A stretch of DNA of 10,565 nt, taken from contig JARIBR010000100.1 of NCBI GenBank assembly GCA_029258695.1, positions 1-10,565 on the forward strand, read 5' to 3'. This DNA is from Quadrisphaera sp. (GTDB taxonomy: Bacteria > Actinomycetota > Actinomycetes > Actinomycetales > Quadrisphaeraceae). The translations under genes were made by a program, and so were the position numbers. Positions 6,582 to 10,565 of the stretch are shown here, in pieces (position 1 is the first letter of the stretch; the number at the start of each line of letters is the position of its first letter). The notes below the pieces were generated by a model. It did no database searches, was not told the DNA's origin, and saw nothing but the letters and a program-made list of their open reading frames with translations.

Positions 6582-7130
6582 ATGTCGATGACCAGGCCGC
6601 CCGCCGGCAGCGGGGGAGCAGGCGGCCCCGGATCCACCGGGCGCGGCGCCATGGCGCTGCCGCAGGGTGTGGAGATCGCCTCCTACGCCACCTACCTGGA
6701 GGCGCAGCGCGCGGTGGACCACCTCTCCGACGAGGAGTTCCCCGTCCAGCACACCTCCATCGTGGGCACCGACCTGCGCAGCGTGGAGAAGGTGCTCGGC
6801 CGCCTCACCTACGGCACCGTGGCGCTGCGCGGCGCTCTCTCGGGCGCCTGGTTCGGTCTCTTCGTCGGACTGCTGCTGTCCCTGCTGGGAGGCGCGGGGC
6901 TCGGCAGCTCGGTGCTCGCCGCGATCCTCATCGGGGCGGCCTTCGGCATCCTGTTCGGGGTGGTCTCCCACGCCGCCACGCGCGGCCAGCGGGACTTCAC
7001 GGCCGTGAACACCATCATGGCGAGCCGCTACGCGGTGGTCTGCTCCCAGGAGGTGGACCGCGCGCGCTCCCTGCTCGAGAACCTCGACGGCGTGCGCGAC
7101 CTCGGCGGGCCCGGAGCTGGCGCGCTCTGA
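6582..7130 (+). CDS. General stress protein (GSP17M-like N domain, two membrane segments)
   Basis: The 182-residue protein begins with a Gly/Pro-rich lead (1-27), then a small domain GVEIASYATYLEAQRAVDHL...IVGTDLRSVEKVLGRLTYG (about 29-78) that matches the N-terminal domain of the general stress protein 17M family. Two Gly/Ala-rich membrane hairpin helices follow (about 84-104 and 108-128), then a soluble tail with SRYAVVC (148-154). The biochemical function is unknown; the family is linked to general stress regulons. The first ATG is one base after the dps stop (TGACATG), with a purine run (GAGGGCGAG, 6562-6570) about 11 bases upstream, so coupled translation is likely. ATG at 6588 is a close alternative. 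The ATG at 6651 would trim the disordered lead and lacks a ribosome site. Confidence 0.82.
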   Translation: MSMTRPPAGSGGAGGPGSTGRGAMALPQGVEIASYATYLEAQRAVDHLSDEEFPVQHTSIVGTDLRSVEKVLGRLTYGTVALRGALSGAWFGLFVGLLLSLLGGAGLGSSVLAAILIGAAFGILFGVVSHAATRGQRDFTAVNTIMASRYAVVCSQEVDRARSLLENLDGVRDLGGPGAGAL

Positions 7131-7148
7131 GCCCGCCCCGGCCTCGCC

Positions 7149-7188
7149 GCAGCGGCCCCCGTCCCTCTCCGGGGACAGGGGCCGCTGC
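7149..7188. terminator. Long bidirectional hairpin terminator
   Basis: GCAGCGGCCCC (7149-7159) pairs perfectly with GGGGCCGCTGC (7178-7188). After one C/A mismatch, GTCCC (7161-7165) pairs with GGGAC (7172-7176), leaving a six-base loop TCTCCG. Sixteen pairs sit in the centre of the 70-base gap between the stops of two convergent genes. No T tract follows on either strand. Confidence 0.75.
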
Positions 7189-7200
7189 CACGCGGAGCGC

Positions 7201-8877
7201 TCAGCGCAGCGAGGCCATCCACGCCTCGACGGCCCCGGGCTCGCGCGGCAGGGCCGCGGAGAGGTTCTCGCAGCCGTCGGGGGTGACGAGGACGTCGTCC
7301 TCGATGCGCACCCCGATGCCGCGCAGCTCCTCGGGGACCAGCAGGTCGTCGGGCTTGAAGTACAGCCCCGGCTCGATGGTGAGGACCATGCCCGGCACCA
7401 GCTCGGCGTCGAGGTAGGCGTCGCGCCGGGCCTGCGCGCAGTCGTGGACGTCGAGACCCAGGTGGTGCGAGGTCCCGTGGACCATCCAGCGTCGGTGCTG
7501 CCCGCCCTCGTCGGCGTCCAGGGCCTGCGCCACGGGGACCTCGAGGATGCCCCACTCGTGCAGCCGCGCCGCGATGACCTCCATCGCGGCGTCGTGGACG
7601 TGGCGGAACAGCGCGCCGGGCCGGCAGGCGGCGAACCCGGCGTCGGCCGCCTCCAGCACCGCGGAGTAGACGCGGCGCTGCACGTCGCTGAAGCGCCCCG
7701 CCACCGGCAGGGTGCGGGTGACGTCGGCGGTGTAGAGCGAGACCGTCTCCACGCCGGCGTCCACGAGCACGAGGCCGTCGCCGGGCACCGGCCCGTCGTT
7801 GCGGATCCAGTGCAGCGTGCACGCGTGCTCGCCGGCAGCGGCGATGGTCTCGTAGCCCACGCCGTTGCCCTCGGTGCGGGCGACGCCCTCGAAGGCGGTC
7901 TCGACCACGCGCTCGCCGCGCGCGTGGGCCGCGGCGCGCGGCAGGGCGCAGACCACCTGCTCGAACCCGGTGACCGTCGCGGCCACCGCCTCGCGCATCT
8001 GGTCGACCTCCCACGCGTCCTTGACCAGCCGCATGGTCGACAGCGCCTCGACGAGCTCGTCGTCCTCGTCGGTGGCCACCGGGGCGCCGTCGGCGAAGGC
8101 GCGACCGACCGCGGCCGCGACGATCGGGTCGGCGTCGGTCACCAGGCGCAGCCGCGAGCGGGGGGGCGCGGCGTCGGCCGTGTCGTCCGCGGTGGAGCCC
8201 GCGGTGTCGTCCGCGGTGGAGCCCGCCGTGTTTTCCGCCGGGTCGCTGCCGTCCGGGAGCAGGGCGGCCAGCACGCCCGGGAGGTCGTCGACGTGGCGCG
8301 CGGTGAGGTCCAGCTCGGCCGTGGTCTCCTCGAGCGAGGGGCGCACCCCCACCCAGAACTCGCCGTAGCGGGCGTCGGCGTAGAACTCCTCGCTGTCACG
8401 CTCCGCGCGCGGACGGACGAAGAGCATCGCCTCGTGCCCGCCCGCGCCCTGCTCGCCGCCCGCGCCCTGCTCGCCGGTCGCGCGGGGCTCGAGGACGAGC
8501 ACCGCGTCCGGCTCGCGGTCGGCGCCGAGGCCGGTGAGGTGGCTGAACGCCGCGTGCGGGCGGTAGCGGTAGTCGGTGTCGTTGCTGCGCACCTTCAGGG
8601 GGCCGGCGGGGACGACGAGCCGGTCGCCGGGGAAGAGCTGCGAGAGCATCTCGCGGCGACCGGCAGCCCACGGGGCGGCCTCGGCGCGCTCGGGCGGGGG
8701 CGGCCGCTCGCCCCACCCCCGGGCGATGAGCTCCTTGAACGCCGCCGAGGTGGGGCGCTGGCTCCGGTTGGCGCCGCGCGCGGACAGCGGCTGCGCGCCG
8801 TCGCTGTCCGCGGCGGGCGAGGTGGTGGGGGACGTCGGGCCGGTCGCGGTGGTCGACGGGGACGGGTTCTCGCTCAC
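7201..8877 (-). CDS. pepP: M24 metallopeptidase, aminopeptidase P-like (Xaa-Pro aminopeptidase)
   Basis: The 558-residue protein begins with about 45 disordered Ser/Thr/Pro residues, has an aminopeptidase P N-terminal domain (about 65-240) and a pita-bread catalytic domain (about 285-545). All five dimetal ligands are visible against E. coli PepP: Asp373 (LVDAG), Asp385 (TADVT), His471 (HGTSHHLGLDVHD), Glu502 (TIEPGLY) and Glu526 (GVRIEDD), with His467 in the substrate site. Such cytoplasmic Mn2+ enzymes remove an N-terminal residue preceding proline. Two tandem repeats enlarge loops in the N domain, at about 136-147 and 217-234. GTG at 8877 is chosen because GGAG lies nine bases upstream and it leaves 73 bases to the divergent gene. 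An upstream in-frame GTG at 8919 would add 14 residues. Unlike most other starts here, no TANNNT precedes it. Confidence 0.92.
   Translation of the reverse strand: MSENPSPSTTATGPTSPTTSPAADSDGAQPLSARGANRSQRPTSAAFKELIARGWGERPPPPERAEAAPWAAGRREMLSQLFPGDRLVVPAGPLKVRSNDTDYRYRPHAAFSHLTGLGADREPDAVLVLEPRATGEQGAGGEQGAGGHEAMLFVRPRAERDSEEFYADARYGEFWVGVRPSLEETTAELDLTARHVDDLPGVLAALLPDGSDPAENTAGSTADDTAGSTADDTADAAPPRSRLRLVTDADPIVAAAVGRAFADGAPVATDEDDELVEALSTMRLVKDAWEVDQMREAVAATVTGFEQVVCALPRAAAHARGERVVETAFEGVARTEGNGVGYETIAAAGEHACTLHWIRNDGPVPGDGLVLVDAGVETVSLYTADVTRTLPVAGRFSDVQRRVYSAVLEAADAGFAACRPGALFRHVHDAAMEVIAARLHEWGILEVPVAQALDADEGGQHRRWMVHGTSHHLGLDVHDCAQARRDAYLDAELVPGMVLTIEPGLYFKPDDLLVPEELRGIGVRIEDDVLVTPDGCENLSAALPREPGAVEAWMASLR
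8181..8228 (-). repeat. 24-base tandem repeat, two copies, in the M24 gene
   Basis: Two adjacent 24-base units (8181-8204 and 8205-8228) differ at one base. They encode TAGSTADD twice in an acidic loop of the N-terminal domain. The in-frame length and near identity point to recent slippage. Confidence 0.8.
8441..8476 (-). repeat. 18-base perfect tandem repeat in the M24 gene
   Basis: Two identical 18-base units (8441-8458 and 8459-8476) encode the hexapeptide GEQGAG twice at about residues 136-147, in a loop after VLVLEPRAT. The copies are in frame and perfect, so copy number may vary among close relatives. Confidence 0.8.
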
Positions 8878-8938
8878 CCCCCGATGCTCCCACCTCCGGC
8901 GTTCCTCGCCGCCCACCACCGGGGCGGAGGTCCCCGCC

Positions 8939-8944
8939 TAGGCT
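8939..8944 (+). promoter_or_regulatory. Leaderless -10 element (TAGGCT) of the PHP gene
   Basis: TAGGCT is followed by six bases (tcgcag) and the GTG at 8951. It overlaps a perfect 8-base palindrome GCCTAGGC (8936-8943). There is no -35 of note and no ribosome site before the GTG, in keeping with a leaderless transcript. Confidence 0.65.
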
Positions 8945-8950
8945 TCGCAG

Positions 8951-9823
8951 GTGCTGATAGACCTCCACGCGCACTCCACGGCCTCGGACGGGACGGAGAC
9001 CCCCGCCGCGCTGGTGGCGAGCGCGGCCAGCGCAGGGGTGGACGTCCTGGCCATCACCGACCACGACTCCACCGCTGGCTGGGCCGAGGCGGCAGGGGCG
9101 GCGCGGGCGGCCGGCGTGCTCCTCGTGCCCGGCGCGGAGATCACCGCTCGCTCGGGGCGGACGAGCGTCCACCTGCTCAGCTACCTGCACGACCCCGGCG
9201 ACACGACGCTCTCGAGCCTGCTGGCCGAGGCCCGCGCCACCCGGCTGCACCGCGCCCGGCGGATGACCGAGCTCCTCTCCGCCGACTTCCCCGTCACGTG
9301 GGACGACGTGCTCGCGCAGGCGGCGGTGGGTGCGACGGTGGGACGGCCGCACGTGGCCGATGCGCTCGTGGCGGCCGGCGTGGTGCGCAGCCGCGACGAG
9401 GCCTTCGCCGGCGTCCTGGCGACGTCGTCGCGGTACATGCTCGGGCTCGGTTCCCCGGACCCCGTCGAGATGGTCACCCTGGTGCGACGGGCAGGCGGCG
9501 TCCCGGTGATCGCCCATCCCCTGGCGCGGGCGCGGGGCACCGTCATCGACGAGGGGGTGCTCGAGGCGATGGTCGCCGCGGGCATGCCCGGCATCGAGGT
9601 CGACCACCGCGACCACACCAGCGAGGACCGGGCCTGGTTGCGCGCCTTCGCCCGGCGGCACGACCTGTTCACCACGGGGTCGTCGGACTACCACGGCACC
9701 GGCAAGCGCAACCGGCTCGGGGAGAACTCGACGTCGCCGGAGAGCTTCGAGCGCATCGTCGCGATCGCCACCGGCCTCGACCTCGACGCCGCGTCGGGGT
9801 CGGCGCCCGGGAGCCGCGGCTAG
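8951..9823 (+). CDS. PHP-domain phosphoesterase (TrpH/YciV-like)
   Basis: The 290-residue protein is a PHP-domain metal-dependent phosphoesterase. Metal ligand motifs are all visible: DLHAHS with His6 and His8, SDG at 12-14, ITDHD with Asp37 and His38, GAE with Glu63, VHLLSY with His74, GRPH with His134, AHP with His189 and GSSDYHG with Asp246 and His248. This is the TrpH/YciV subgroup, whose studied members act as 3',5'-nucleoside bisphosphate phosphatases or 5'-3' exonucleases on short RNA; which substrate applies here cannot be told. The length is usual for the family. GTG at 8951 is chosen because the family begins almost directly with hIDLHxHS and a -10 hexamer lies six bases upstream. 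The gene diverges from the M24 peptidase with 73 bases between starts. Confidence 0.92.
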   Translation: MLIDLHAHSTASDGTETPAALVASAASAGVDVLAITDHDSTAGWAEAAGAARAAGVLLVPGAEITARSGRTSVHLLSYLHDPGDTTLSSLLAEARATRLHRARRMTELLSADFPVTWDDVLAQAAVGATVGRPHVADALVAAGVVRSRDEAFAGVLATSSRYMLGLGSPDPVEMVTLVRRAGGVPVIAHPLARARGTVIDEGVLEAMVAAGMPGIEVDHRDHTSEDRAWLRAFARRHDLFTTGSSDYHGTGKRNRLGENSTSPESFERIVAIATGLDLDAASGSAPGSRG

Positions 9824-9828
9824 ACCCG

Positions 9829-9858
9829 GCCCGGGACCACCAGGTGTGGTGTCCGGGC
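9829..9858. terminator. Hairpin between convergent PHP and DUF2236 genes
   Basis: ACCAC (9836-9840) pairs with GTGGT (9846-9850) around a CAGGT loop. After a bulged G at 9851, GCCCGGG (9829-9835) pairs with the 9852-9858 stretch, including one G-T wobble, for 12 pairs in all. It starts six bases past the PHP stop and lies 25 bases from the other stop. No T tract is present. Confidence 0.6.
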
Positions 9859-9883
9859 GGGCTGCCCAGCCTGGACATCGCGG

Positions 9884-10565
9884 CTAGGCGGCGGCCCGGC
9901 GTCGGCGGGCGTAGGCCTCCTCGGGGTGCATCAGCCCCGGCGCGAGCGCTCCGGCGCCGGCCAGCGTGGTCCGCGCGGCCCGCAGCGCGGCCGTCGTCAC
10001 CGGCTCCGAGGCCCGCGACCGGCCGGGCAGGCCCGGGAGGGCGTACATGCCGCGCGCCCAGCCGGGCAGGGCCGCGTAGGACAGGGAGATGACGGCGGCC
10101 CACGCGGGACGCACCGGTGCGGTGAGCAGCACGGGCCCCGGGAGCGGGGGCGCCAGGACGTACGAGGCGGCCTCGCGCGCCGCACGGGTGACCACCAGGT
10201 CGTCGCGCACGTCGCTCAGGTAGTCGTCGAGGTCGGCGACGGAGGCGGGCACCACGACGGGGTCCAGACCGACGAGGCGCGCCGCGCGGACCTGCTCGGC
10301 GACGTACTCGTCCGCCAGCCCGGCGTCGAGACCACCGCGCCGCCCCCGCCCGACCACCTCCACCTGGGAGGACACGAGACCGGCGTGGACCCACAGCAGC
10401 AGGTCCGGGTCGTCGGCCCGGTACGTGGTGCCGGTGACCGGGTCGAAGCCGCCGATGTAGGTGTGGACGCGCCGGACGACGGCGGCGGCGGCGTCGGCCT
10501 CCTCACGGCTGCCGTAGGTGGTGGTCGAGAGGAAGTTCCCGGTGTTCACCAGCCGCTCCCACGGC
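9884..10565 (-). CDS. DUF2236 / MpaB-like oxygenase family protein (N-terminus outside the window)
   Basis: The frame is open to the right edge, with PWERLVNTGNFLSTTTYGS as the first visible residues, so the 5' end is missing. The GTG at 10549 is an internal valine rather than a start. The visible 226 residues carry the DUF2236 core: VHTYIGG (His34 of the visible part) followed by YRADDPDLLLWVHAGLVSS (His60). The family includes MpaB-type and latex-clearing oxygenases; in the latter, conserved His and Arg residues hold haem, and these two histidines are candidate ligands. The C-terminal part includes the usual LPGWARGMYALPG stretch and ends in an Arg/Ala tail. Intact family members are typically near 280-300 residues, so about 60 or more are cut off. 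Substrate unknown. Convergent with the PHP gene. Confidence 0.88.
   Translation of the reverse strand, partial: PWERLVNTGNFLSTTTYGSREEADAAAAVVRRVHTYIGGFDPVTGTTYRADDPDLLLWVHAGLVSSQVEVVGRGRRGGLDAGLADEYVAEQVRAARLVGLDPVVVPASVADLDDYLSDVRDDLVVTRAAREAASYVLAPPLPGPVLLTAPVRPAWAAVISLSYAALPGWARGMYALPGLPGRSRASEPVTTAALRAARTTLAGAGALAPGLMHPEEAYARRRRAAA

Noticed and set aside
8878..8919. Upstream GTG start for the M24 peptidase adding 14 residues
   Set aside because: It has no ribosome site or TANNNT, and the start at 8877 has GGAG nine bases upstream. It cannot be fully excluded.
7444..10092. A very long + strand open frame across the M24, PHP and DUF2236 genes
   Set aside because: It runs through two opposite-strand genes, one same-strand gene and two gene junctions. 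Its composition is dominated by Gly, Arg, Val, Ala and His with no domain pattern. In very GC-rich DNA stops are rare in non-coding frames, so this is a shadow.
1..10565. Mobile element, phage, CRISPR or defence island
   Set aside because: No transposase, integrase, terminal inverted repeats, spaced repeats or tRNA was found, and codon use and density are uniform. The lone PemK/MazF-like gene is not enough to call a defence locus.

Overview
This window looks like chromosomal core sequence from a very GC-rich actinobacterium. Third codon positions are almost all G or C, GTG starts are frequent, and several families have actinobacterial forms: an Mrp ATPase without the CxxC pair, a channel-less MgtE-like protein beside a DUF1003 protein, and a two-segment general stress protein. 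The gene set resembles Kineosporiales such as Kineococcus, but that placement is an inference. No mobile element, CRISPR array, rRNA or tRNA was seen.

Layout from left to right: the last 38 codons of a + strand gene (possibly TatB); a solitary PemK/MazF-like protein (+); then a minus-strand block of Mrp ATPase, a GspE/PilB-type ATPase, a DUF1003 membrane protein and an MgtE_N/CBS protein. Read in transcription order, that block is MgtE-like, DUF1003, GspE/PilB, then Mrp from its own promoter. Divergent from it is a + strand stress pair, Dps ferritin and a general stress membrane protein, one base apart. A minus-strand M24 aminopeptidase P-like enzyme converges on this pair. A + strand PHP phosphoesterase follows, and at the right edge is a minus-strand DUF2236 (MpaB-like) oxygenase whose N-terminus lies outside the window. 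Coding density is very high; no gap exceeds 80 bases.

Two non-coding patterns organise the window. First, five genes (PemK-like, Mrp, MgtE-like, Dps, PHP) each have a TANNNT hexamer exactly six bases before their ATG or GTG, the signature of actinobacterial leaderless mRNAs. Second, each of the three convergent gene junctions carries a strong GC-rich hairpin without a clear T tract, probably serving as a terminator for both sides.

No defence island or clearly new multi-gene system is visible. The most interesting poorly described unit is the MgtE_N/CBS protein that lacks a channel and overlaps by eight bases a DUF1003 membrane protein; this suggests a divalent-cation-responsive membrane complex of unknown output.
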